DNA of 64,000 bases. It comes from Janthinobacterium silvisoli (GTDB taxonomy: Bacteria > Pseudomonadota > Gammaproteobacteria > Burkholderiales > Burkholderiaceae_D). Below are positions 1 through 13,277 of the stretch, piece by piece. The position numbers and the translations under genes are program-made. The stretch spans positions 210,041 to 274,040 of the forward strand of contig NZ_JACHCL010000005.1 in the NCBI RefSeq assembly GCF_014200725.1, read 5' to 3'. The notes beneath the pieces are model-generated. The model was given only the letters and a program-made list of their open reading frames with translations, searched no databases and had not been told where the DNA came from. Every line of letters begins with the position of its first letter. Position 1 is the stretch's first letter.

Positions 1-1861
1 CGTTGTCGTATTCCTTGGCGCGCTTGACGATGATTTGCGTCATTTGCGCGATTTCACGCATGAATTCGTCGCGTGAAATCTTGCCCTTTTCCATCTGCGA
101 CAGCTTGTATTCCCACTCGCCTGTCAGTTCCGGCGCCGTCAATTCATTGACGCCCAGGCCTTTGAGCAAGGTCATCAGCTGTGAAGCCTTGGCGGTCGGC
201 ATCAGTTCGCGGCCTTCGCGCAGCAGATAGCGTTCCGTCAGCAAGCCCTCGATGGTGGCGGCGCGCGTGGCTGGCGTGCCCAGGCCCTTGCCAGCCATCG
301 CATCGCGCAGCTCGTCGTCGTCGATCAGCTTGCCAGCGCCTTCCATGGCCGACAGCAAGGTCGCTTCCGTGTAGCGTGCGGGCGGTTTGGTCACCAGGCC
401 GTTGGCGCTGACGCTTTCCGTCTGCACTTTTTCGCCCTTGGCGACTGGCACCAGGTTGCCATTGCCATTGTTTTCCTTGTCGGCGTCGGTCGACGCTTCC
501 TTGCCATAAATAGCCAGCCAGCCCGGATTGGTCATGACCTTGCCTTCAGTCTTGAACTGATGGCCGGATACTTCCGTGTAGCGCGTGGTGACCTGGAATT
601 CTGCCGGCGGGAAGAATACGGCCATGAAACGGCGCGTGACCAGGTCGTACAGCTTTTGTTCCGGCTCGGACAGGTTTTTTGGTGCGATCGTGGTCGGGAT
701 GATCGCAAAGTGGTCCGAGATCTTGGTGTTGTCGAAGATACGCTTGTTCGGCTTGACCCAGCCCTTGTCCAGGATTTGCTTGGCAAACTGGTGGTAGTTG
801 CTGTTTTCCTTGACCACTTCCAGCGCCTGCTTGACGGTCGGCATGTAGTCTTCCGGCAAATGGCGCGAATCGGTACGCGGGTAAGTCAGCACCTTGTGCT
901 TTTCATACAGCGCCTGGGCCAGGCCCAGGGTATTCTTGGCCGAGAAACCAAAACGCGAGTTTGCTTCACGCTGCAGGCTGGTCAGGTCGAACAGGCCAGG
1001 CGCCATCGAGGTGGTCGGTTTCGATTCTTCCGTGACGATGCCCTGGCGGCCGCGGCAGGCGGTGGCGATCGAATCGGCAGCCGTCTTGCTCCACAGGCGC
1101 TCGGCGCGCTTCTCGGGATCGTTTTCGTCTTTCTTGAACTTGGTGTCGAGCCAGCGGCCTTCATAGATACCGGCTGCGCAAACGAATTCGGCGCGTACTT
1201 CCCAGAAGTCGCGCGGCACGAATTTCTTGATCTTGTCTTCACGCTCGACCACGATCGACAGGGTCGGCGTTTGCACGCGGCCCACGGTGGTCAGATAAAA
1301 GCCGCCCTCTTTCGAGTTGAAGGCCGTCATGGCGCGCGTACCGTTGATACCGATCAACCAGTCCGCTTCCGAACGGCAGCGGGCCGCATCGGCCAGCGGC
1401 AACATTTCTTCATCGCTGCGCAGATTGGAAAAACCGTCGCGGATGGCGCCCGGCGTCATCGATTGCAGCCACAGGCGCTTGACCGGTTGCTTGGCCTTGG
1501 CGTTTTGCGCGATCAGGCGGAAAATCAGCTCGCCTTCGCGCCCCGCGTCGCAGGCGTTAATCAGGGTGGTAACGTCTTTGCGCTTGATCAGCTTGTTTAA
1601 TACTTTGAGGCGCGCTTCCGTCTTGGCGATCGGATTGAGCGCGAAATACGGTGGAATCATCGGCAAGTGCGCGAAACTCCATTTGCCGCGCTTCACGTCG
1701 AATTCTTCCGGTACGGCGATCTCCAGCAAGTGGCCCACCGCCGACGACAGGACGTAGTCATCCGATTCAAAGTACTCATCGTGCTTGGTAAAGCCGCCAA
1801 GCGTCTTCGCGATATCGTTCGCGACAGAAGGCTTCTCGGCGATGATGAGGGTTTTTGTCAT
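1..1861 (-). CDS. topB: DNA topoisomerase III (3' end outside window)
   Basis: Type IA topoisomerase that cuts one DNA strand through a tyrosine link and relaxes or decatenates DNA. The reading frame opens at an ATG at 1861 with the Toprim start MTKTLIIAEKPSVAND and runs off the left edge, so about 620 residues are visible. The acidic Toprim motif DAGREGE lies near residue 105, and the catalytic tyrosine sits in LTYPRTDSR near residue 325. It is upstream of nothing else on this strand here; smg and dprA lie behind it in the same direction but are separated by a strong terminator. TopB rather than TopA is inferred from the N-terminal Toprim sequence; the C-terminal zinc-finger region that would settle it is not in the window. 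Confidence 0.93.
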   Translation of the reverse strand, partial: MTKTLIIAEKPSVANDIAKTLGGFTKHDEYFESDDYVLSSAVGHLLEIAVPEEFDVKRGKWSFAHLPMIPPYFALNPIAKTEARLKVLNKLIKRKDVTTLINACDAGREGELIFRLIAQNAKAKQPVKRLWLQSMTPGAIRDGFSNLRSDEEMLPLADAARCRSEADWLIGINGTRAMTAFNSKEGGFYLTTVGRVQTPTLSIVVEREDKIKKFVPRDFWEVRAEFVCAAGIYEGRWLDTKFKKDENDPEKRAERLWSKTAADSIATACRGRQGIVTEESKPTTSMAPGLFDLTSLQREANSRFGFSAKNTLGLAQALYEKHKVLTYPRTDSRHLPEDYMPTVKQALEVVKENSNYHQFAKQILDKGWVKPNKRIFDNTKISDHFAIIPTTIAPKNLSEPEQKLYDLVTRRFMAVFFPPAEFQVTTRYTEVSGHQFKTEGKVMTNPGWLAIYGKEASTDADKENNGNGNLVPVAKGEKVQTESVSANGLVTKPPARYTEATLLSAMEGAGKLIDDDELRDAMAGKGLGTPATRAATIEGLLTERYLLREGRELMPTAKASQLMTLLKGLGVNELTAPELTGEWEYKLSQMEKGKISRDEFMREIAQMTQIIVKRAKEYDN

Positions 1862-2177
1862 ATTTTTTAGTCTCGAAAAATGCTCTAGGATAGTTTCAGC
1901 ATGCGCATCATACAGTGCATTGCCCGGCGTCGACGCTTTTGTCTTTACCTGGCATTGTGACTTGTGGTCTTGTCAAGCGGCCAATGATAAGCGCGTAGCC
2001 AAGAATTCGGCAAGTTATCTACAAGCAAGAATGCGCAAGAACAAATGCGATTATCTAATGCTTGTGACAACGACTGTCCACATGCATGGCATATTAAAGG
2101 GGATGCGGCGGGAATGGCGCCGTGATCAGATAAAAAAGTTCATGGCCAGGCTTTGCAATGCCGCCATGAACACTTTT
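1862..2177. other. topB upstream intergenic region
   Basis: This 316-base stretch separates topB from smg. It contains the smg terminator (2132-2171) at its right end and must hold the topB promoter. A minus-strand TTGACA-like hexamer is present at 1971-1976, but I see no convincing -10 element at the right spacing. No coding sequence is supported; a plus-strand open frame across it has no ribosome binding site or recognisable product. Confidence 0.5.
2132..2171 (-). terminator. intrinsic terminator after smg
   Basis: Read on the minus strand, the perfect arms GTTCATGGC and GCCATGAAC (plus positions 2163-2171 and 2138-2146) are followed at once by a run of six T. The hairpin starts just past the smg stop codon, so it ends the dprA-smg transcript before topB. 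Confidence 0.85.
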
Positions 2178-2642
2178 TTAGTGTAGCAGGCGGGGCGGCA
2201 AGTCTTCGTCGTCGATAAACAGATCGTCAAACATCAAGGCATCCGGCTCCTTGCCCTGGCTCCACAACAGCATCAGCACGATCACTTTCAGCTTGCCCAG
2301 CGACACCGGCGCTTCATCGAGCGCCAGCGCGCGTTCGATGACGATTTCGCGCTGCAGTGGCGACAGTATCCTGGCGCTTTCAAGGAACTGGATGAAGCCG
2401 ATGGCGTCCGCGCCCAGCACGTCACTTTCTTGCTGGACATAGAAACGCGTACCCGTCGAAGTCGCTGTCAAGGTGTGCTCGACACCGGCCATGGCCGTCA
2501 GGTCGGTCAGCCAGACCAGGGCTTCGGAAATCTCCACATCGTCAAAACCGACGGCCGACAGTTTGCGCGCCAACGCAGCCGGCTCGGGGCAGGCATCGGG
2601 GCGGTAATAGGTCTCGTAGAGGTACACCAGGATATCGAACAT
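2178..2642 (-). CDS. smg: Smg family protein (DUF494)
   Basis: A 154-residue acidic cytoplasmic protein starting [13 protein letters not shown], the typical opening of the Smg/DUF494 family. The family is almost always found beside dprA in beta- and gammaproteobacteria, as here, but its molecular role is not established. No catalytic motif is visible. It lies 94 bases downstream of dprA on the same strand and is followed immediately by a strong intrinsic terminator, so dprA-smg looks like a two-gene unit. Confidence 0.92.
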   Translation of the reverse strand: MFDILVYLYETYYRPDACPEPAALARKLSAVGFDDVEISEALVWLTDLTAMAGVEHTLTATSTGTRFYVQQESDVLGADAIGFIQFLESARILSPLQREIVIERALALDEAPVSLGKLKVIVLMLLWSQGKEPDALMFDDLFIDDEDLPPRLLH

Positions 2643-2736
2643 GGCTCTACTCTATCAGCTAAGCTCGCCACGACACAAGGGTGCATCCCGACAAAGCGCG
2701 CCCATGCGGCGTAGCCGCCACACTAGTGGCAGACTG

Positions 2737-3852
2737 TCATTTGCAACGCTGAAATAGTCCACCAGGCAAACGTTCCACCAGGCCCGCCATCTCCAGCGCC
2801 AGCAACTGCCCCATCACGGCCCCCACGGCCAAACCACTGCGCTCGGCCAGGGTATCGGCGCCGTGCGGATCGTGGCCCAGCGCGGCCAGCACCTCATCCA
2901 CAGGCTCGGGCGCTGACCCGGCGGCCAGCGCCGGGAAGGCGCCCTGCCACTGCAGTTCCTGCAAGACATCCTCGACCGACTCGACCAGCTTGGCGCCCTG
3001 CTTGATCAGCGCATGGCAGCCCTTGGCCAGGGTCGAATGGATGGAACCGGGCAAGGCATAGACATCGCGCCCCTGCTCGCCCGCCAGGCGGGCCGTGATC
3101 AGGGAACCGGACAGGGCAGCCGCCTCGATCACCAGCACGCCGCGCGCCAGGCCGCTGATCAGGCGATTGCGTCGCGGAAAGTTAGCCGGCATAGCGGGCA
3201 AACCCAGCGCGTACTCGCTGACAACACAACCTTGTTCGGCAATCCTTTGCGCCAGATCAAGGTTACGCTTCGGATACACGAGATCGGGACCGGTACCGAT
3301 CACGGCCACCGTGGAACCTGGACCGCGCAAGCCGCCTTCATGCGCTTGGGTATCGATGCCCAGCGCCAGCCCTGAAATGATGGTCAAGCCTGCCCTGCTT
3401 AGCGACTCGGCAAACGCGGCCGCGTTCTGCATGCCCTGCGCGCTGGCGTTGCGGCTGCCGATAATGGCGATCCCCGGGCGCGACAGCAGTTCGGCCCGGC
3501 CCCTGACATATAAGAGCAGCGGCGGATCGGCAATTTCCAGCAGCAAAGGCGGATAAGCGGCATCGGCCAGGGTCAGCACGGCATTGCCGGGACGCTGCAG
3601 CCACTGCAAGGTCAGTTCCAGCTGGCTGTTGGACACGCGCCGGGGCGGCTCGGTAATCGTGCGCGCCAGGCTGGTCGACACCACTTCGCGCAAGGCTTCG
3701 AACGAGGCGGCAAAGATTTGCCCCGGCAAGCCGAAACGGGCCAGCAAGGCGCGCGCCGCCACCGGCCCCACGCCAGGCAGATGCTGCAGGCGCAGCCAGG
3801 CCGCCAGGTCGTTCGCTGCCTGCTCGTTTTCCACACTTGCTTCTGCATGCAT
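2737..3852 (-). CDS. dprA: DNA-processing protein DprA
   Basis: DprA binds incoming single-stranded DNA during natural transformation and loads RecA. The 371-residue product has a short helix-hairpin-helix-like N-terminus (LPGVGPVAARALL), the Rossmann core with IAIIGSRNAS, SGLALGIDTQAH and the FPRRNRLISGLA motif, and a C-terminal winged-helix domain (residues about 300-365). Length and domain order are normal for the family. It is divergent from def-fmt and lies upstream of smg. The ATG at 3852 has a poor ribosome binding site, so a slightly different start is possible. comM/yifB at 60957 is a second gene of the window linked to transformation. Confidence 0.95.
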   Translation of the reverse strand: MHAEASVENEQAANDLAAWLRLQHLPGVGPVAARALLARFGLPGQIFAASFEALREVVSTSLARTITEPPRRVSNSQLELTLQWLQRPGNAVLTLADAAYPPLLLEIADPPLLLYVRGRAELLSRPGIAIIGSRNASAQGMQNAAAFAESLSRAGLTIISGLALGIDTQAHEGGLRGPGSTVAVIGTGPDLVYPKRNLDLAQRIAEQGCVVSEYALGLPAMPANFPRRNRLISGLARGVLVIEAAALSGSLITARLAGEQGRDVYALPGSIHSTLAKGCHALIKQGAKLVESVEDVLQELQWQGAFPALAAGSAPEPVDEVLAALGHDPHGADTLAERSGLAVGAVMGQLLALEMAGLVERLPGGLFQRCK

Positions 3853-4229
3853 GACGCGCTCGCTTTTTATCAGGATCTGCCCTGTTCATGGTAGCGGTGC
3901 GGCAGGCAAGCGATATCGAACCGCACAAGAAGTCGCCGCAGTCCTGGCTGAAAAGCCCGCCCGCCACAGCGGCATGGGCTCTGTGATAAAATTTCTCTTT
4001 ACTGCAGACATTTAATGCAGGCATCAAGACGCATCACGGCGGACTAGCGCAAGCTGGTACAGCACGCAACCGCCCCCTTGCGCCTTGCGCGCACTGAACA
4101 AGCGTACCAATAAGACCTCGCCGCGCCATCACCGGCATGGTCCAGGCATCAACAACCCGGCGCACCGGCGCCCATCTGCACCGGCGCCAGCCTTAACCAG
4201 TTATCAACAAGTTAACCAGTCGAATTCGT
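3853..4229. other. dprA-def divergent intergenic region
   Basis: A 377-base region between the divergent dprA and def genes. It holds an extended -10 element on the plus strand (3984-3992), which would give a leader of about 230 bases before def. No ORF with a ribosome binding site or recognisable product was found. The leader is rich in short C-runs and I see no known riboswitch in it. Confidence 0.5.
3984..3992 (+). promoter_or_regulatory. candidate def-fmt promoter (extended -10)
   Basis: TGATAAAAT fits an extended -10 element (TGN followed by a TATAAT-like hexamer), in an AT-richer patch between dprA and def. There is no good -35 hexamer, which is acceptable for extended -10 promoters. 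Predicted start near 3999. Confidence 0.4.
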
Positions 4230-4772
4230 ATGTCCATATTAAATATCTTGCGTTACCCCGACCCGCGCCTGCACACGGTCGCCAAACCCGTCACGGCCTT
4301 CGATGAACGCCTGCAAACCCTGATCGCCGACATGGCAGAAACCATGTACGACGCACCTGGCGTTGGCCTGGCCGCTTCGCAAATCGACGTGCATGAGCAA
4401 TTGCTGGTGATCGACGTGACGGAAACCAAAGACCAGCTGCAAGTGTTCATCAACCCGGAAATCATCTGGGCCAGCGAAGAAAAGCAAGTCTATGACGAAG
4501 GCTGCTTGTCCGTGCCTGGCGTGTATGACGGCGTCGAACGTCCATCGCGCATCAAGGTGCGCGCGCTGGACCAGCACGGCAAGCAGTTCGAACTGGAAGC
4601 CGATGGCTTGCTGGGTGTATGTATCCAGCATGAGATGGATCACTTGATGGGCAAGGTTTTTGTCGAATACCTGTCGCCGCTCAAACGCAACCGCATCAAG
4701 ACCAAGATGATCAAGGAAATCCGTGGCCTGGAACGCGAAGCAAGCCTGCGCGCCCAAAACCGTCGTTTCTAA
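4230..4772 (+). CDS. def: peptide deformylase
   Basis: Removes the formyl group from the N-terminal methionine of new proteins, using an Fe2+ or Zn2+ ion. All three family motifs are present in the 180-residue product: GVGLAASQ (residues 44-51), EGCLSVP with the metal ligand Cys92, and QHEMDH with His134, Glu135 and His138. Length is usual for bacterial type 1 deformylases. It is 26 bases upstream of fmt, which adds the formyl group to initiator tRNA, so the pair forms the classical def-fmt operon. Confidence 0.97.
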   Translation: MSILNILRYPDPRLHTVAKPVTAFDERLQTLIADMAETMYDAPGVGLAASQIDVHEQLLVIDVTETKDQLQVFINPEIIWASEEKQVYDEGCLSVPGVYDGVERPSRIKVRALDQHGKQFELEADGLLGVCIQHEMDHLMGKVFVEYLSPLKRNRIKTKMIKEIRGLEREASLRAQNRRF

Positions 4773-4798
4773 GCCAGCCTCATACGAACAGGAAGCAT

Positions 4799-5755
4799 AT
4801 GAAAGTGATCTTCGCAGGCACGCCTGAATTCGCCGCCACCGCCCTGAAAGACTTGCACGAAGCCGGTTTCACGATTCCGCTGGTATTGACCCAGCCGGAC
4901 CGCCCGGCCGGACGCGGCATGCAGATGCACGCCTCGGCAGTGAAGCAGTACGCGCAAGAGCATGGCATCGAAGTGCTGCAGCCATTGTCCTTGCGCATGG
5001 ATAGCAAGGACCCGCAGCGCGCCGCCGAAGCGAAGGCCGCCCATGAGCGCCTGCTGGCGACCGACTACGATGTGATGGTGGTGGCAGCCTATGGCTTGAT
5101 CTTGCCGCGCAGCACACTCGATATTCGCCCCTGCATCAATATCCACGGCTCCCTGCTGCCGCGCTGGCGCGGTGCGGCGCCTATCCACCGCGCCATCGAG
5201 GCGGGTGACGATGAAACGGGCGTCACCATCATGCAAATGGAAGAAGGCCTGGACACAGGCCCCATGCTGGCCATCGAGCGCACGCCCATCGAAGCCGGCG
5301 ATTCCACCGCCACCTTGCACGACAAACTGGCCGCGCTGGGCGGCAAGATGATCGTCGAGACCCTGCGCAAGATGCAGCAAGGGCCACTGGAAGCCGTGCC
5401 GCAGCCGGAAGCGGGCGTGACTTACGCAGCCAAGATCGCCAAGGAAGAAGCGGCGCTGGACTTCAGCCTGCCCGCGCTGGAACTGGGCCTGAAAATCCGC
5501 GCCTTCAACCCCTTTCCCGGGGCCAGCGGCCAGGTCGATGGCGTCACCGTCAAGATCTGGGCTGCCGATGTCCTGGAAGCGGATAGCAAGCAGGAGCCGG
5601 GCCAGGTGCTGGCGGCCGACGCCCAGCATGGCATCGTGGTTGCCTGCGGCAATGGCTCGCTGCGCCTGACGCAACTGCAAAAACCGGGCGGAAAACGCCT
5701 GCCCGCTGCCGAGTTTATCAAGGGTTTCCCGCTCGAAGGCAAGCGTTTTACCTGA
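4799..5755 (+). CDS. fmt: methionyl-tRNA formyltransferase
   Basis: Transfers a formyl group from 10-formyl-tetrahydrofolate to Met-tRNA(fMet). The 318-residue protein has the N-terminal FAGTPEFAA start, the catalytic Asn114-Ile-His116 in [14 protein letters not shown] and the catalytic Asp152 in GLDTGPML, then the C-terminal OB-fold tRNA-binding domain (about 210-318). An AGGAAG ribosome binding site precedes the ATG at 4799. It follows def and ends at a bidirectional terminator shared with the convergent gene. Confidence 0.97.
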   Translation: MKVIFAGTPEFAATALKDLHEAGFTIPLVLTQPDRPAGRGMQMHASAVKQYAQEHGIEVLQPLSLRMDSKDPQRAAEAKAAHERLLATDYDVMVVAAYGLILPRSTLDIRPCINIHGSLLPRWRGAAPIHRAIEAGDDETGVTIMQMEEGLDTGPMLAIERTPIEAGDSTATLHDKLAALGGKMIVETLRKMQQGPLEAVPQPEAGVTYAAKIAKEEAALDFSLPALELGLKIRAFNPFPGASGQVDGVTVKIWAADVLEADSKQEPGQVLAADAQHGIVVACGNGSLRLTQLQKPGGKRLPAAEFIKGFPLEGKRFT

Positions 5756-5780
5756 TTTTCACAACCGTCTGTAGCATGAA

Positions 5781-5808
5781 AAAAGGGCTTGCCGCGGCAA
5801 GCCCTTTT
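5781..5808. terminator. bidirectional intrinsic terminator
   Basis: A perfect 28-base palindrome (AAAAGGGCTTGCC and its complement around a GC centre) with A-runs and T-runs at the ends. It lies between the 3' ends of fmt (plus) and the metzincin gene (minus) and can stop transcription from both sides. Confidence 0.9.
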
Positions 5809-5826
5809 CTTTATCCATCACCTTGA

Positions 5827-8316
5827 TCAGCGGCGCTGCACCTTCATCAAACGGGCGCGCACCGACGACGACAGGCTGACCTCGAAGCGGCCGCCGGCGG
5901 GCAAGGCGCTCACGTCGACACTGGCGCTGCCACCGGTCAAACCGCTGGCAACGACTTGCTTGCGGCCATCGGCGCCCACGTACAGCACCGCTGCGTACGG
6001 TTCCGTTTGTGCATCCCACGTCAAGGCCAGCTTGCCATCGCCTTGCGTGGTATCAAACGTCACGGCGCTGGCGGTCACGGCTACCTTGCTGCTGCGGGTC
6101 GCTTTGTCCAGCTTGGCCAACGGCTTTCCTTGCGACAGTATTTCCACATCCTGGATATCGCCAGGATTGGCCAGGGTGACACGGAAGTGGCTGACGACGC
6201 CGCTATGGTCAGCGATTTTCATGCTATCGAATGGCACGTCGATAGTTTTGCCGGACGCCGTCAGCACGCGCAGCGTATAAGCAGCATTCGCACTGGCAAG
6301 CGGCAAGCTGGCTGTGGTGGATGCTTCAGCGGGGCGCAGTTGCACGCCGGCTGGCGTGATGCGGCCGGAAATGGTCAGGTAGCCATTCTCCGGTGGCAAG
6401 GTGCTGGCGCCGATTTGCACACTGCGTGCAAGCAGAACGTTACGTTTTTCCAGGAATTGCTGGACGCGCGTATAGCTATAGTCCGAGAACCAGGCACCGC
6501 TGCAATAGCTCATCACGTCTTTCATCTGCTTGCTGGTATTGCCGCTGGTATAAGCAGCCTGGCTCAGCTGGCCGATGGTGCCCGCATAATTGCTGTTGTA
6601 CAGTGGTTGCGGTCCCAGATCGCCGTTGTTGTACGGATAATCGGTCACGGCACCGGCCGGCGAGCCACAATTGACATGGTACAAGCCATGGTTGTGCCCC
6701 AGTTCATGCACCATGGTGGCCAGCCATTGCGGCCAGGCATTGCCGAAAGGATCGATCGACGCCGTACCCTGGAAGGTGGCGTCCAGGCCAAGCGCGGATG
6801 GGTTGGAGCCGCCCGTCGTGCGGTCGCTGATGTAAGCCAGGCCAGCCGTGCGGCTGGCCGACAGCTTCGATACAAAACCAAAGTAGAACGCCGTATTGTT
6901 TTCGCTGGCGCGCGCCGCTTCCAGTTTCTGCAACGTATCTTGCCACCAGCTATCGACGCTGCTGCTGCCGGCAATGGCCAATGGTGCACGGGTGCTGATC
7001 GTAATGTTTTCCGCTGCATAAGGATAGACGCGGGTCAATGCCGCACGGATCACATCGGCATCAGGCACTTGCGAAACGCCATCGTCGGTACTCAGGGGCA
7101 CCAGCACCAGATTGATTGCTGCCGCACTCGAGATGGCCGGTGTGGCTTGCTGGCTCACTTGCGTGCCATCGTTACCCACCGCCGTCACCCTTACTTGCAA
7201 ACCCGGAGCGATCCAGCTCGCCGGCAAGACAGCGCTGAAATTGCCATTGAAACTGTAGGTATTGAGTGCCGTTGGCAAAGTTGCAGGGCCGCTCATGGCG
7301 ATGCTGCCCAAATTGGCGCCAGTGGCCGAAATAGCGTTCAAGGTTACAGCCGGGCTGCTGCGGCCCGCTTGCGTGCCAAGCACGGATACGCGCACGGCTG
7401 CTGCCTTGCCGCGCGTCAGGTGCAAGGACGTATCGGTGGCGTTAAAGTCCAGCACCTGGGCAAAGTCGATGCTGCCCAGGGTAAAGGCCGCTACCGTACC
7501 GGCATTGACGGCGATGCGCGACGGCGCTGACAGCAGCACATTGCCGGTCGCCGTGGCAGGTACACTCAAGACCAGCTGGCTGGCAGTGGCGCTGACGATG
7601 GTCGCCTGCGTATTGCCGACCGAGGCCGTACTCACCTGATCGAGATTGCTTCCGAGCACCGTTACCGACATGGTCGCGCCGTTGACCGCCGTCGCAATCG
7701 ACGTCACGGCCACCGTCGGCAAGATCGTAAAGCTATCGCTGGTGATGACATCGTTGTACGGGCCACGCACCGTCAATGGCCCCGTTGCCGCCCCCACGGG
7801 CACCACGAAGACCACGCTATTGGCGCCCTGGCTTTGCAAGGTAGCCGCCGTGCCATTGCTGAACAGCACCGCCGTCACAGCACCCATGCCATTACCCGTC
7901 AAGCTCACGCTGGAACCGACGCCACCAGTCGCTGGCGCAATACTGCTCACCGTCAGCGGCACATACACATTCACGTTATAGCTGGTCGTTGCCGTAGCGC
8001 TGGCAGTCACCAGGCTCAGCACGCCTGACACCGGCACGCCAGGCATCATCAGGGTGGCGCTGGTATCACTGACGGCGCTGGTCGACACCGTCACGCCAGC
8101 AATCTGGAAAGCCGTCACCCGGCTCAGATTCGTACCGGTCACGACCAGGCTGCCACCGACGGCGACATTGCTTGCCGACACAGCCGTGGCAGTGGGCGTG
8201 ACGACAGGACTGGTCGAGCTGGTTGCCACCACGGTATCGCCACCGCCACCGCCGCCGCCACCGCATGCGGCCAGGCCGAGCGCGACGAACAGACAAACTA
8301 GCAGACGGTATTTCAT
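5827..8316 (-). CDS. IPT/TIG-repeat lipoprotein with metzincin-type protease domain
   Basis: A large (829-residue) predicted surface lipoprotein and zinc protease. I place the start at the ATG at 8316: it has an AGGGGG ribosome binding site and begins a lipoprotein signal peptide with lipobox LAAC, followed by eight glycines. Residues about 35-280 hold three IPT/TIG-like immunoglobulin-fold repeats. The protease motif HELGHNHGLYH (residues 537-547) matches HExxHxxGxxH, and a DVMSYC segment about 80 residues later is a plausible Met-turn, so it belongs to the metzincins; resemblance to the M66 family is my inference. Substrate is unknown. The gene stands alone, convergent with fmt, and its upstream region is unusually AT-rich. 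Confidence 0.8.
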   Translation of the reverse strand: MKYRLLVCLFVALGLAACGGGGGGGGDTVVATSSTSPVVTPTATAVSASNVAVGGSLVVTGTNLSRVTAFQIAGVTVSTSAVSDTSATLMMPGVPVSGVLSLVTASATATTSYNVNVYVPLTVSSIAPATGGVGSSVSLTGNGMGAVTAVLFSNGTAATLQSQGANSVVFVVPVGAATGPLTVRGPYNDVITSDSFTILPTVAVTSIATAVNGATMSVTVLGSNLDQVSTASVGNTQATIVSATASQLVLSVPATATGNVLLSAPSRIAVNAGTVAAFTLGSIDFAQVLDFNATDTSLHLTRGKAAAVRVSVLGTQAGRSSPAVTLNAISATGANLGSIAMSGPATLPTALNTYSFNGNFSAVLPASWIAPGLQVRVTAVGNDGTQVSQQATPAISSAAAINLVLVPLSTDDGVSQVPDADVIRAALTRVYPYAAENITISTRAPLAIAGSSSVDSWWQDTLQKLEAARASENNTAFYFGFVSKLSASRTAGLAYISDRTTGGSNPSALGLDATFQGTASIDPFGNAWPQWLATMVHELGHNHGLYHVNCGSPAGAVTDYPYNNGDLGPQPLYNSNYAGTIGQLSQAAYTSGNTSKQMKDVMSYCSGAWFSDYSYTRVQQFLEKRNVLLARSVQIGASTLPPENGYLTISGRITPAGVQLRPAEASTTASLPLASANAAYTLRVLTASGKTIDVPFDSMKIADHSGVVSHFRVTLANPGDIQDVEILSQGKPLAKLDKATRSSKVAVTASAVTFDTTQGDGKLALTWDAQTEPYAAVLYVGADGRKQVVASGLTGGSASVDVSALPAGGRFEVSLSSSVRARLMKVQRR

Positions 8317-8605
8317 TGCTGCCCCCTGGTTCCGCGTGGCGCGCAGCCAGGCAGCAAACATAAGAAATGTGACATATTGGTGACTTTTGGTGAGAATTTG
8401 AATTCAGAAAGCCATTATTATCCGCGAATTTAATTCCAAAAGACAACTATCAGTGCTTTTGGTTTAATGAATTTTAATAATGAGTTACATGAAACAAAAA
8501 ACAAAGTTTATTTAAAACATGCCCGTTCTCACTCTGCATTGCCATACATCAAGCTTGGTTTTTTTATCGGCAATGCCATAAAAAATAAATGCCGAAAATC
8601 ATGAA

Positions 8606-8625
8606 GTGTGGAAGATTTTCCACAC
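8606..8625. repeat. perfect short inverted repeat
   Basis: GTGTGGAA and TTCCACAC (8 bp arms, 4-base spacer) inside the AT-rich region upstream of the metzincin gene. No T-tract follows in either direction that would make it a clear terminator; an operator is possible. Confidence 0.45.
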
Positions 8626-8841
8626 AGCAAAACTACAATCTTGCCTCATACGCCAGACGGATAGAACTGAAATAATTAACATTTTCAGGAAGACAATATC
8701 GAATCGATAGTCGGCAATCAGAAAGGAAAAAGAGCGGCGCGGACGGCCGGGAGATAAACTATATGTGGCACGGCAACATCAGCTACGGCGAGTATCGACA
8801 GCCGCAATTGCCGGACGGGAAACCAAAGCAGTCTGATGCCG

Positions 8842-8847
8842 TATAAT
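8842..8847 (+). promoter_or_regulatory. candidate metH -10 element
   Basis: An exact TATAAT lies 143 bases before the metH start. No convincing -35 hexamer lies 16-18 bases upstream, so this may need an activator or be chance in an AT-rich patch. Confidence 0.35.
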
Positions 8848-8990
8848 TTTAGACCCGGTGTCTCCAGGCTTGCCCGCATTTGCCAACCCTTGCCAGCCTA
8901 CCCGGCCGGCACTCTCCGTCAGCCGATCAGGCTAGCCCGCAAGCACCTTGCCGCCGCGCCACACCGCCCGTTGCCTATTGAAAGCTTGAA

Positions 8991-12785
<3,795 letters not shown>

Positions 12786-12900
12786 TCTTTGTTGCCAGCG
12801 GCGCGTGGAACTTTCTGCGCGCCGCAGACACTAACGCAGTATGCCGGTCGGCATGCTGCATGCCCGCTCCGGCCCGTTCACTCAACGTCAAGGAGCTACC

Positions 12901-13272
12901 ATGGCAAACAATTTCACATTCAAACGCTGGCAGGATCAGGTGATCCTGCTGCTGGGCCTGTGGCTGATCGTGTCGCCATGGGCATTTTCCTATCCCGACG
13001 GCTCGGCGCAGATGCTCAACGCCATCATCTCGGGCCTGGTAATCGCCGTGCTGGCCGCCTTCGATTTGTACAAGACTTACTTCTGGGCCGTCGTCGTCAA
13101 TCTGCTGGTGGGCGTCTGGGTCGCCGTTTCGCCATGGATATTACAGCTGGCCAATCAACGCGTGATGATGTGGAACGAGCTGATCGTCGGCATCGCCGTC
13201 GCCATCCTGGCGCTGTGGGAACTGCGCACCGACCCCGAACTGCACAAGCACTGGCCCGGTGCAGCCGCATAA
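12901..13272 (+). CDS. SPW-repeat membrane protein
   Basis: A 123-residue integral membrane protein with four predicted transmembrane helices and two copies of the SPW signature (VSPWAF near residue 24 and VSPWIL near residue 78), which define the SPW repeat family. The family has no known function. I chose the ATG at 12901 because an AAGGAG ribosome binding site sits 6 bases upstream; an in-frame earlier ATG at 12841 lacks one. It follows metH by 115 bases and ends at a bidirectional terminator. Confidence 0.85.
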   Translation: MANNFTFKRWQDQVILLLGLWLIVSPWAFSYPDGSAQMLNAIISGLVIAVLAAFDLYKTYFWAVVVNLLVGVWVAVSPWILQLANQRVMMWNELIVGIAVAILALWELRTDPELHKHWPGAAA

Positions 13273-13277
13273 GTAAA

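Larger units (their letters stand above)
8317..8990. other. AT-rich divergent intergenic region before metH
   Basis: A 674-base region between the divergent metzincin and metH genes. Roughly 8360-8720 is strikingly AT-rich compared with its surroundings and contains a perfect hairpin (8606-8625). From about 8854 to 8990 the metH leader is C-rich. A TATAAT hexamer at 8842-8847 is the best -10 candidate for metH. A 27-codon frame (8763-8846) has a GGGAG-like upstream sequence but overlaps that hexamer and resembles nothing I know. I see no cobalamin, SAM or SAH riboswitch signature. Confidence 0.5.

Noticed and set aside
5956..7530. Long plus-strand open frame (524 codons) across the metzincin gene
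   Set aside because: No recognisable domain, opposite to a protein with lipobox and zinc motif.
8236..8265. Poly-glycine codon run in the metzincin gene as a phase-variation tract
   Set aside because: The repeat unit is a triplet, so slippage would change linker length only and not switch the frame.
8765..8780. TGGCACGG resembling the -24 part of a sigma-54 promoter
   Set aside because: The required GC is missing 10 bases further on, so the -12 element is absent.
8763..8846. A 27-codon frame beginning MWHGNISYGEYRQ upstream of metH
   Set aside because: It overlaps the likely metH -10 element, has a distant ribosome binding site and resembles no known peptide; chance is more likely.
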